DNA of 12,114 nt from an uncultured Clostridia bacterium (lineage in GTDB: Bacteria; Bacillota; Clostridia; TANB77; CAG-508): NCBI GenBank assembly GCA_934122125.1, contig CAKOVW010000034.1, positions 1-12,114 of the forward strand, given 5' to 3'. Shown here one piece after another: positions 1 through 5,154 of the stretch (the first letter of the stretch is position 1; each line of letters opens with the position of its first letter). The notes under the pieces are model-generated. The model worked only from the letters and a program-made list of their open reading frames with translations. It made no database searches and had not been told where the DNA came from. A program made the translations under genes and the position numbers.

Positions 1-306
1 TTAGGTAAAGTATTAGGACCAAAAGGATTAATGCCAAACCCTAAATCTGGAACAGTAACAATGGATGTTACAAAAGCAATCCAAGAAATTAAATCAGGAA
101 AAGTTGAGTACAGACTTGACAAAAACAATATTGTTCACCTAGGTTTTGGAAAGGTATCATTTGGAGCAGATAAGCTATTAGAGAACTATGAAACAGTTGT
201 AAATGCTATTATAAAAGCAAAACCAGCAGCTGCAAAAGGACAATACATTAAAAGTGTAGCAATATCTACTACAATGGGACCAAGTATGTATATTGATCAA
301 AAATAA
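1..306 (+). CDS. rplA: Ribosomal protein L1, C-terminal part (5' end outside window)
   Basis: L1 is a 50S primary rRNA-binding protein at the mobile L1 stalk near the E site, and in many bacteria also a translational repressor of its own operon. The reading frame is open from base 1 and gives 101 residues before TAA at 304-306. A full L1 is about 230 residues, so roughly the last 45% is present. The diagnostic stretch GKVLGPKGLMPNPKSGTVT is at the very start, and the C-terminal domain ends in the family-typical segment KSVAISTTMGPSMYID. It should lie in an rplK-rplA pair, with rplK upstream outside the window. The first in-frame ATG at 31 lies inside the conserved motif and is not the true start. 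There is no frameshift, and the identification is very secure. Confidence 0.97.
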   Translation, partial: LGKVLGPKGLMPNPKSGTVTMDVTKAIQEIKSGKVEYRLDKNNIVHLGFGKVSFGADKLLENYETVVNAIIKAKPAAAKGQYIKSVAISTTMGPSMYIDQK

Positions 307-427
307 ATAAATATTGCCGAAGAAAGTAAGCATACACTTAAGTCTTACCGAGGTAAAGAAAGAAACGGAATTTATCCAATCAATCTTTGTCTTAGTAAGA
401 ATAGGCAAGTTGATTGGATTTTTATTT
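307..427 (+). ncRNA. Ribosomal protein L10 leader (stalk-operon cis-regulatory RNA)
   Basis: The region between rplA and rplJ carries the pattern of the L10 leader RNA: GCCGAAGA at 316-323, a short helix GTAAG (326-330) with CTTAC (344-348), then CCGAGGT at 348-354. The purine-rich bulge around the GCCGAAG/CCGAGG strands resembles the kink-turn region that the L10-(L12)4 complex binds. An outer helix can form between ATAAAT (307-312) and ATTTAT (370-375), and it shares bases 374-375 with the terminator hairpin that follows. In this family free stalk complex binds its own leader and lowers rplJL expression. The kink-turn assignment is pattern recognition, not a covariance-model score. Confidence 0.8.
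374..427 (+). terminator. Attenuator terminator in the rplJ leader
   Basis: A perfect 10-bp stem pairs ATCCAATCAA (374-383) with TTGATTGGAT (410-419) across a 26-nt loop, and is followed by the T-rich tract at 419-427. It sits immediately upstream of the rplJ ribosome binding site (GGGAGGTG, 428-435) and cannot end the previous gene without also blocking rplJL. It therefore looks like a conditional terminator. The outer helix of the L10 leader overlaps its 5' arm by two bases, which suggests mutually exclusive folds. The loop is long for an intrinsic terminator, so its strength is uncertain. Confidence 0.65.
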
Positions 428-440
428 GGGAGGTGAAAAA

Positions 441-941
441 ATGGCAAGTGAGAACATTTTAAAACAAAAAGAAGAAGAAGTTAACAAACTAGCTGAAAAA
501 TTAAAAGATGCAAAAGTAATTCTTTTAACAGATTACAGAGGAATTAATGTTGCTGATGTAACAAAGTTAAGAGCAGAATTAAGAGCAGCAAAAGGCGAAT
601 ACAAAGTTATTAAAAACAACATTATCAAAAGAGCATTAGATGCAAATGGAGAAAGTGGATTAGATGATTTATTAGAAGGACCAACTGCAATAGTAATTGG
701 AACTGAAGATTATTTAGAACCATCTAAAGTAATATACAACTTCTCTAAAAACAATGAATTCTACAAAATTAAAGGTGGAATTATAGAAGGTAAAGTAATG
801 ACAGCTGAAGAGATTATAACTTTAGCAAAATTACCATCAAGACAAGAACTTATGGCAAAATTGGCAGGAGCTTTACTTGGAAATATTACAAAATTGGCTG
901 TTGCACTTGATGCAGTTCGTGAGCAAAAAGCTAACGCTTAA
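441..941 (+). CDS. rplJ: Ribosomal protein L10
   Basis: L10 anchors L7/L12 dimers to the large subunit as the base of the GTPase-activating stalk. The 166-residue product matches the usual L10 length. The N-terminal RNA-binding domain (about residues 1-100) contains the family-typical AKVILLTDYRGINVADVTKL and YKVIKNNIIKRAL. The C-terminal helix that carries L12 dimers ends in LAVALDAVREQKANA. The start at 441 is chosen because GGGAGGTG (428-435) is 5 nt upstream and MASEN is a normal N-terminus. A longer in-frame start at 414 would lie inside the terminator hairpin. The gene is preceded by its autoregulatory leader, and 247 bp separate it from rplL, longer than is usual for this pair. Confidence 0.98.
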   Translation: MASENILKQKEEEVNKLAEKLKDAKVILLTDYRGINVADVTKLRAELRAAKGEYKVIKNNIIKRALDANGESGLDDLLEGPTAIVIGTEDYLEPSKVIYNFSKNNEFYKIKGGIIEGKVMTAEEIITLAKLPSRQELMAKLAGALLGNITKLAVALDAVREQKANA

Positions 942-1110
942 TTTTAATGAAAAACTTCGTCTTGCGTTGTCAAGCGTCGCATAAAAATCTCAGCCTTGCA
1001 TACTGACGCTGTAACAGGCAGAGCCTTAACAGCCTCAGCATCGATATACACCAGTATAATCTCGAGATTTTTAGCTAGCTTTCCTAGCAATACTCGTTTT
1101 TGATTAAAAT
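941..1110 (+). repeat. 170-bp GC-richer element with inverted ends between rplJ and rplL
   Basis: The outer ends are inverted copies: ATTTTAATGAAAAAC at 941-955 and GTTTTTGATTAAAAT at 1096-1110, 14 of 15 bases pairing. A second nested pair is AAAAATCTC (983-991) with GAGATTTTT (1064-1072), perfect over 9 bp. Smaller internal hairpins include GCTAG (1074-1078) with CTAGC (1084-1088) and CTTG (961-964) with CAAG (971-974). The interior 956-1095 counts to 62 G+C of 140 (44%), far above the AT-rich flanks. No convincing ORF or ribosome binding site is present. It could be a MITE-like dispersed repeat inserted just after the rplJ stop, or a structured RNA or attenuator acting on rplL. I see no clear target-site duplication. 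The left end uses the last base of the rplJ stop codon. Confidence 0.5.
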
Positions 1111-1118
1111 TGTAAAGT

Positions 1119-1138
1119 TTAGAATATGATTATTCTAA
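1119..1138 (+). promoter_or_regulatory. Perfect 8-bp inverted repeat upstream of rplL
   Basis: TTAGAATA (1119-1126) and TATTCTAA (1131-1138) pair perfectly around TGAT. There is no T-run after it, so it is not an intrinsic terminator. It lies 33 nt ahead of the rplL ribosome binding site (GAAGGAGG from 1171). It could be an RNA hairpin stabilising or marking a processed rplL transcript, or a DNA operator. The function is unknown. Confidence 0.4.
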
Positions 1139-1188
1139 GTTAATTAAAAAAATATTAAAATTAAAATAAAGAAGGAGGTCATTTTAAA

Positions 1189-1554
1189 ATGGCAAAAATT
1201 GATGAATTATTAGAAACTATCGACACTTTAACAGTTGTTGAATTAGCAGAATTAGTAAAAGGAATTGAAGAAAAATATGGAGTATCTGCAGCAGCAGTTG
1301 CAGCACCAGTAGCTGGTGGAGCAGCAGGAGCAGCTGAAGAAAAATCTGCATTTAATGTAGTATTAAAAGAAGCTGGAGCAAACAAAATCCAAGTAATTAA
1401 AGTAGTTAGAGATGCTACAGGTTTAGGATTAAAAGAAGCTAAAGATTTAGTTGATGGAGCTCCAAAAACAGTTAAAGAAAATGTAGCTAAAGCAGAAGCA
1501 GAAGAATTAAAAGCTAAATTTGAAGAAGTTGGTGCTACAGTAGAATTAGCATAG
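1189..1554 (+). CDS. rplL: Ribosomal protein L7/L12
   Basis: L7/L12 is the multicopy stalk protein that recruits and activates translational GTPases. The 121-residue product shows the expected three parts. An N-terminal dimerisation helix pair spans residues 1-32 (MAKIDELLETIDTLTVVELA). An Ala/Gly-rich hinge spans about 33-50. The globular C-terminal domain, from about 53 on, contains KIQVIKVVRDATGLGLKEAK, the factor-contacting face, and ends VGATVELA. A strong GAAGGAGG (1171-1178) precedes the ATG. It is the last gene of the ribosomal group, because a good terminator follows at 1574. The Ala-rich hinge explains the locally higher GC. The next gene is not rpoB, which is unusual. Confidence 0.98.
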   Translation: MAKIDELLETIDTLTVVELAELVKGIEEKYGVSAAAVAAPVAGGAAGAAEEKSAFNVVLKEAGANKIQVIKVVRDATGLGLKEAKDLVDGAPKTVKENVAKAEAEELKAKFEEVGATVELA

Positions 1555-1573
1555 TTTTATACTATAAATTAAA

Positions 1574-1606
1574 AAATAGACCTATTTATATAGGTTTATT
1601 TTTTTG
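1574..1606 (+). terminator. Intrinsic terminator after rplL
   Basis: A 12-bp stem with one G-U pair (1574-1585 with 1590-1601) closes the tetraloop TTAT and runs into a T-tract to 1605. It lies 20 bp after the rplL stop and ends the L10-L12 transcript before plsX. Confidence 0.85.
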
Positions 1607-1660
1607 TATATAATAAATTGAAAAGTCTTGTTTGAAATTTGCTTTTTTATGTATGCTTCC

Positions 1661-1689
1661 TTGACTTTAACAAATATAAGTTATAAAAT
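1661..1689 (+). promoter_or_regulatory. Sigma-A type promoter for plsX
   Basis: TTGACT (1661-1666) and TAAAAT (1684-1689) are separated by exactly 17 bp, close to the vegetative consensus, and lie after the rplL terminator. The predicted start is near 1696, leaving about 70 nt of untranslated leader in which I see no riboswitch. The AT palindrome TATAAGTTATA (1675-1685) overlaps the -10 region, but in such AT-rich DNA it carries little weight. Confidence 0.65.
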
Positions 1690-1767
1690 ATAAAAGCATT
1701 CATATATTTTAACAATACACAAAATAATTGTAGTCAATTTACAAAATGCAAAAGGAGAAAATTAAAA

Positions 1768-2808
1768 ATGATAATAATATTAGATGCAATGGGTGGAGAT
1801 AATGCACCTGATGCGACAATAAAAGGTGCTGTAAGGGCAATAAATCAAATTGAGGCTGATATTTTACTAGTAGGTAATAAGGATGTTATAAATGAAAAAG
1901 TAAAGGAATTTTACGGCAAAAATGACATATCTGAAGTATCTTCAAAAATAAAAATACATAATACAACAGAAACAATAGAAATGGAGGATACTCCTACTAT
2001 AGCCATAAAGCACAAAAAGGATTCTTCAATGGTTGTAGGATTTAATTTGTTAAAGGAAGGCAAGGGAGATGTATTTATTTCTGCAGGAAATTCAGGAGCT
2101 CTACTTACAGGAGCTACTCTTCTAGTAGGCAGAATAAAAGGAGTAGATAGACCTGCTTTAGCAGGAATTTTACCAGCATATAAGAGTAGATTAGTTTTAA
2201 TGGATTGCGGAGCAAATACAAATTGCAAACCAATTAATCTTTTACAATTTGCACAGATGGCAAGTATATATTTGGAAACTACTATTGGAGTTGAAAAACC
2301 AAAAGTAGGGTTATTAAATATAGGAACAGAGGAAACTAAGGGAAATGACTTAATGAAAGAGTCATATAAACTTTTAAAAGAGAGAAGTCAAGAACTTGGT
2401 GTTAACTTTATTGGAAATGTAGAAGGAAGAGATGCCTTTTCTGGAAATGTAGATATTGTAGTAACTGATGGGTTCACAGGTAATAACTTTTTAAAAGCAG
2501 TTGAAGGTTTGGGAAAATTTGTAAAAAGGACTTTATCAGAAAGTTTAAAGAAAAATTTACTATCCAAAATAGCCGCACTTCCAAGTATGCCAGCAATAAA
2601 AAGATTTGCTAAGAGTGTAGACTACAAAGAATATGGAGGAGCATTATTCTTAGGTGTTAATATGCCAGTGGTAAAAGCACATGGAAGCAGCGATGAAAAA
2701 GTATTTGAATTTACAATAAAACAGGCTGAACAATTTGTAAAAAACAGAGCAGTTGATAAATTAAAAGAACAATTTACAAAAGAAATTACTAAAAATGATA
2801 ATAAATGA
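1768..2808 (+). CDS. plsX: Phosphate acyltransferase PlsX
   Basis: PlsX is a peripheral membrane enzyme that converts acyl-ACP plus phosphate into acyl-phosphate, the acyl donor that PlsY uses to start phosphatidic acid synthesis. The 346-residue product is slightly longer than the usual 330-340. The N-terminal signature LDAMGGDNAP is at residues 5-14. GNSGALLTGATLLVGRIKGV and the later VDIVVTDGFTGNNFLKAVEG are typical conserved blocks of this Rossmann-like family. The ribosome binding site AAAGGAG lies just upstream of the ATG. It is followed 113 bp later by acpP, whose product carries its substrate. No strong terminator separates them, so read-through into acpP is likely in addition to the acpP promoter. 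No fabD or fabG lies between them. Confidence 0.97.
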   Translation: MIIILDAMGGDNAPDATIKGAVRAINQIEADILLVGNKDVINEKVKEFYGKNDISEVSSKIKIHNTTETIEMEDTPTIAIKHKKDSSMVVGFNLLKEGKGDVFISAGNSGALLTGATLLVGRIKGVDRPALAGILPAYKSRLVLMDCGANTNCKPINLLQFAQMASIYLETTIGVEKPKVGLLNIGTEETKGNDLMKESYKLLKERSQELGVNFIGNVEGRDAFSGNVDIVVTDGFTGNNFLKAVEGLGKFVKRTLSESLKKNLLSKIAALPSMPAIKRFAKSVDYKEYGGALFLGVNMPVVKAHGSSDEKVFEFTIKQAEQFVKNRAVDKLKEQFTKEITKNDNK

Positions 2809-2848
2809 AATATTTAATAAATAAAAATAAAATATTTACAAAAAGTGC

Positions 2849-2877
2849 TTGACAATTGTTAATACTTGTATTATCTT
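2849..2877 (+). promoter_or_regulatory. Promoter for acpP with an embedded inverted repeat
   Basis: A consensus -35 TTGACA (2849-2854) is followed 17 bp later by TATCTT (2872-2877). The spacer contains the perfect inverted repeat TAATAC-TT-GTATTA (2860-2873), which overlaps the first two bases of the -10. A protein bound there would block RNA polymerase, so it is a candidate operator, although AT-rich palindromes also arise by chance. The site does not match the FapR consensus I know. Confidence 0.6.
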
Positions 2878-2921
2878 TTAGGTAAAGAATGTAAGCAAAC
2901 AATAAAGGAGGTGTAAGGATA

Positions 2922-3164
2922 ATGAGTTCAGAAGAAGTATTTGAAAAAGTAAAAGAAACAATTATAGAACAATTAGGTGTTGCTGATACAGCAGTTACTA
3001 TGGAGGCAGCCTTTATAGATGATTTAGGAGCTGATTCATTAGATATAGTTGAACTAATTATGGCATTAGAAGAAGAATTTGATATGGAAATTCCTGACGC
3101 TGATGCAGAAAAAATAGTTACAGTAGGCGATGTTGTTGAATACATAAAAGAGCATGTTGCTTAA
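2922..3164 (+). CDS. acpP: Acyl carrier protein
   Basis: ACP is the small acidic carrier that holds growing acyl chains as thioesters on 4'-phosphopantetheine during fatty-acid synthesis, and it donates them to PlsX. The 80-residue product has the invariant GADSLDIVELIMALEEEF block with Ser39 of DSL as the phosphopantetheine site. The acidic helix II recognition region and the C-terminal helix IV (VGDVVEYIKEH) are both present. A very strong GGAGGTG lies ahead of the ATG, fitting an abundant protein. It has its own promoter and a terminator at 3184. In most Firmicutes rnc and then smc follow; here a gene-free, repeat-rich region and mtaD follow instead. Confidence 0.98.
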   Translation: MSSEEVFEKVKETIIEQLGVADTAVTMEAAFIDDLGADSLDIVELIMALEEEFDMEIPDADAEKIVTVGDVVEYIKEHVA

Positions 3165-3183
3165 TAGAAAATAATATAAAGAA

Positions 3184-3213
3184 TGGTATAGTTGTAGACT
3201 ATACTGTTTTTTT
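3184..3213 (+). terminator. Intrinsic terminator after acpP
   Basis: A stem of 9 pairs including two wobble pairs (3184-3192 with 3198-3206) closes the loop TGTAG and is followed by seven T residues (3207-3213). It lies 20 bp after the acpP stop. Confidence 0.85.
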
Positions 3214-3214
3214 A

Positions 3215-3249
3215 TTGTATAGGAAAAATCGAAGATTTTTCCTATACAA
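3215..3249 (+). repeat. 35-bp perfect palindrome directly after the acpP terminator
   Basis: The 16-base arms 3215-3230 and 3234-3249 are perfectly complementary around GAA. There is no T-run on either exit, so it is not a standard terminator. The right arm merges into repeat copy A, and its last bases (GATTTTT then CTATACAAC) match the corresponding bases next to the mtaD terminator. It may be the inverted end of that repeat, or a second RNA hairpin protecting the acpP 3' end. Confidence 0.7.
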
Positions 3250-3300
3250 CAAGGTTAAGTTTCCTTGAGCTGTATATGTGGCGAAGTCATTTTTATTATT
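3231..3300 (+). repeat. Direct repeat, copy A (upstream of mtaD)
   Basis: Bases 3242-3267 are identical over 26 nt to 4941-4966, and similarity continues to 3300 with 20 of 25 matches in 3276-3300 against 4997-5021. Upstream similarity can be traced to about 3231. Both copies can fold as ATACA (3244-3248) with TGTAT (3271-3275) enclosing CAAGG (3250-3254) with CCTTG (3263-3267). Both copies sit immediately downstream of an intrinsic terminator. No coding potential was seen. It is probably a dispersed intergenic repeat. Confidence 0.75.
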
Positions 3301-3315
3301 CTTTATTTTTTTAAA

Positions 3316-3552
3316 CCAATAGGGACGGAGAATTTTGGCATACCCAATACCTAATTTTTCATCGAAGATGTTGATATAATACTTTTCTTCGCTCCAACCC
3401 CAGCTGCCTAAGAATGTATAATGCAAATTTCCACTAGTGAAACTTTGCATAACACATTCTAAGTTGCTGGTCCCCACGAAACCACGCTCATCAAAGTATT
3501 ATATCAACATCTTCTTAAGTTAAAACGTGCCAAAATTCTCCGTCCCTATTGG
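3316..3552. mobile_element. 237-bp palindromic MITE-like element
   Basis: The termini are perfect 25-bp inverted repeats (3316-3340 and 3528-3552) beginning CCAATAGGGACGG. A second perfect 21-bp inverted pair lies inside (3364-3384 and 3494-3514). The core is itself an imperfect hairpin around the palindrome CACTAGTG (3432-3439), with arms 3401-3430 and 3441-3470 mostly complementary. Nearly the whole element can therefore fold into one long hairpin. Its length, non-coding content and terminal inverted repeats fit a miniature inverted-repeat element. The GGGACGG-type end resembles hairpin repeats I recall from clostridial genomes. No obvious target-site duplication flanks it (TTAAA against CACAA). 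Together with its neighbours it fills most of the 450-bp gap after acpP. Confidence 0.75.
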
Positions 3553-3562
3553 CACAATTTTC

Positions 3563-3592
3563 TTGCATAAAAATTAGACGTTGTGATATAAT
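3563..3592 (+). promoter_or_regulatory. Extended -10 promoter for the mtaD-like gene
   Basis: TATAAT (3587-3592) is preceded by TGA (3584-3586), an extended -10, and by TTGCAT (3563-3568) at 18 bp. The -35 begins 10 bp beyond the end of the palindromic element, so transcription begins entirely outside it. The leader before the ATG is only about 15-20 nt, leaving no room for a riboswitch. Confidence 0.65.
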
Positions 3593-3614
3593 TGGCAAAG
3601 AAAGAGGTGGAAGT

Positions 3615-4904
3615 ATGAATAAAATTTTAATTAAAGATGGAAAAGCATTGCTCTTTAAAAATGAAGATGTTGTAATTGAAGATAGAGATATTTTAATTGA
3701 AGATGGAAAAATAATAAAAATAGAAGAAAATATACAAGAAAAAGCAGACAAAGTTATAAATGCACAAAATCATATTGTTATGCCAGGTTTAATAAACACA
3801 CACGCACACATTCCAATGAGTATATTTAGAGAAACTACAGAAGGATGTAAGTTATATGAGTGGCTTAATGATAAAATTTGGCCAATAGAAGAAAAATTGA
3901 CAAGGGACGATATATATTGGGCAAGTATGCTATCATATATTGAAATGATTAGTACAGGAACTACTTGTGTAAATGACCAATATTTTATGCCAGAGCAAAT
4001 TAGAGAAGCTGCTGTAAAGTGTAAAATTAGGGCAGTTATTACAAGACCAATTGTTGATATTGGAGCTGATTTACAAGAAAAGGTAAATGAGTTTAAAGCA
4101 CTTTATAAGTCAAAAGATGATAATGATGACTTGATTACATACTCAGTTGCTCCACATTCATTATATACCTGTTCAGATAAAGCGTTAGAAGCATGTGCTG
4201 ATTTGGCAAAAGAATATAATTTACCAATACATGTACACTTTTTAGAAAGCATTGATGAAATAGAAGATATAAAAAATAAACATGGTAGACCAGCAATTCA
4301 AGTATTAAAAGACTATTTTTATGATGTACATACAATATTAGCACATTGTGTAAAATTATCAGATGAAGATATAGAAATTTTAAAAACTATGGATTGTGGT
4401 ATTGCACATAATCCTATATCAAATTTAAGGCTGGGTTGTAAAATAGCTGATACAACTAAATATTTAAAACAAGGTTTAAATGTAGCACTTGGTACAGATG
4501 GACAAGGTTCAGGTAGCAATATGGATATGTTTGAGGCTATGAGAGTGGCATGTTTAGCTCAAGGTGGAATACATGAAAATGAAGAAAGAATTACCGCTAA
4601 AGATGCAGTTAAAATGGCAACAATAAATGGTGCTAAACTATTACAATTAGACGATAAAATAGGAAGTATTGAAGTTGGGAAAGATGCAGATATAATTTTA
4701 GTAAATATAGAAGAAAAATTAGATAACATTACAATGCTTCCAAATCTAAATGAAATTGCAAATTTAGTATATAATACATCAGGAAGAAATGTTGATACTA
4801 CAATTGTAAAGGGAAATATTCTAATGGAAAATAGAATTATAAAAAATATAGATGTTAATGAAGCTATAAATAAATGTAATCAAATATTAAAAAGATTAGG
4901 CTAG
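3615..4904 (+). CDS. mtaD: 5'-methylthioadenosine / S-adenosylhomocysteine deaminase (amidohydrolase)
   Basis: This cytosolic metal-dependent amidohydrolase is predicted to deaminate S-adenosylhomocysteine, methylthioadenosine or related adenosines to the inosine form, recycling by-products of SAM use. The 429-residue protein has an N-terminal beta-sandwich part and then PGLINTHAHIPMS with metal ligands His63 and His65. The substrate-side APHS is at His181. IHVHFLES contains His206 and His208 with Glu211. ILAHC contributes His244, and ALGTDG the metal-binding Asp295. This is the complete TIM-barrel ligand set of the ATZ/TRZ-like subfamily. The start at 3615 is preferred because GAGGTGG precedes it; an in-frame start at 3549 would lie in the inverted repeat. 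It is monocistronic, between its own promoter and terminator, and bracketed by repeat copies A and B. Other deaminases of the subfamily (for example guanine deaminase-like) are possible, so the substrate is moderately sure. Confidence 0.88.
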   Translation: MNKILIKDGKALLFKNEDVVIEDRDILIEDGKIIKIEENIQEKADKVINAQNHIVMPGLINTHAHIPMSIFRETTEGCKLYEWLNDKIWPIEEKLTRDDIYWASMLSYIEMISTGTTCVNDQYFMPEQIREAAVKCKIRAVITRPIVDIGADLQEKVNEFKALYKSKDDNDDLITYSVAPHSLYTCSDKALEACADLAKEYNLPIHVHFLESIDEIEDIKNKHGRPAIQVLKDYFYDVHTILAHCVKLSDEDIEILKTMDCGIAHNPISNLRLGCKIADTTKYLKQGLNVALGTDGQGSGSNMDMFEAMRVACLAQGGIHENEERITAKDAVKMATINGAKLLQLDDKIGSIEVGKDADIILVNIEEKLDNITMLPNLNEIANLVYNTSGRNVDTTIVKGNILMENRIIKNIDVNEAINKCNQILKRLG

Positions 4905-4907
4905 TAA

Positions 4908-4940
4908 AAAAAATCTACTATATTGTTTAGTAGATTTTTT
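4908..4940 (+). terminator. Intrinsic terminator after the mtaD-like gene
   Basis: A perfect 13-bp stem (4908-4920 with 4928-4940) encloses a 7-nt loop and ends in six T residues, four bases after the stop codon. The leading A-tract mirrors the T-tract, so it may work on both strands. Confidence 0.88.
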
Positions 4941-5021
4941 CTATACAACAAGGTTAAGTTTCCTTGGACTGTATGGGTTGCAAAGCAAACCTGTACATAT
5001 GACGAAGCCACTTTTCTTATT
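4930..5021 (+). repeat. Direct repeat, copy B (downstream of mtaD)
   Basis: This is the second copy of the repeat at 3231-3300, with the 26-nt identical block at 4941-4966 and the same ATACA/TGTAT plus CAAGG/CCTTG foldable core. It differs by 22 extra bases (4975-4996), which hold a small hairpin (GGTTGC against GCAAACC) and end in CTGTAC, a near copy of the CTGTAT just before. The copy overlaps the 3' arm of the mtaD terminator. Confidence 0.75.
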
Positions 5022-5055
5022 ATAATTGTAGAACATAGAAATAATCTTAAAACTA

Positions 5056-5096
5056 TTGGAAAATCAATAAATATATGATATAATCACATTGTGATT
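5056..5096 (+). promoter_or_regulatory. Promoter for the unknown gene and smc, with an overlapping operator-like palindrome
   Basis: TTGGAA (5056-5061) and TATAAT (5079-5084) are 17 bp apart, with TGA before the -10 (extended -10). The perfect 15-bp inverted repeat AATCACA-T-TGTGATT (5082-5096) starts inside the -10 and covers the expected start site. That is the normal position for a repressor operator. The cognate regulator is not in the window. About 60 nt of leader follow, with only a weak AAAAGGA ribosome binding site. Confidence 0.65.
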
Positions 5097-5154
5097 TTTA
5101 CAAAAGATATTAGATACATATAGGATTACAATTTATAAAAAGGATTGAAATTTT

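Noticed and set aside
414..440. Longer N-terminus for L10 starting at 414
   Set aside because: The start would be within the attenuator stem and has no ribosome binding site; MASEN at 441 has GGGAGGTG at the right distance.
2808..2848. Terminator between plsX and acpP
   Set aside because: Two AAATATTT copies could pair, but the stem would be entirely A-T with no T-run, too weak to call.
3199..3477. Minus-strand open frame of 92 codons across the intergenic region
   Set aside because: It runs through the acpP terminator, repeat copy A and half of the palindromic element. It has no convincing ribosome binding site, and its composition is explained by the repeats.
3316..3552. CRISPR-like or attenuator interpretation of the repeats after acpP
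   Set aside because: There is only one inverted pair set with no regularly spaced direct repeats, and no gene close enough downstream for an attenuator, because the mtaD promoter lies after the element.
3549..3614. Longer N-terminus for the mtaD-like protein, starting at 3549
   Set aside because: It would begin inside the inverted repeat and upstream of the TATAAT promoter; the ATG at 3615 has a proper GAGGTGG and the normal N-terminus.
3553..3614. SAM or SAH riboswitch ahead of the mtaD-like gene
   Set aside because: Only about 15-20 nt lie between the predicted start site and the ATG, too short for any known aptamer.
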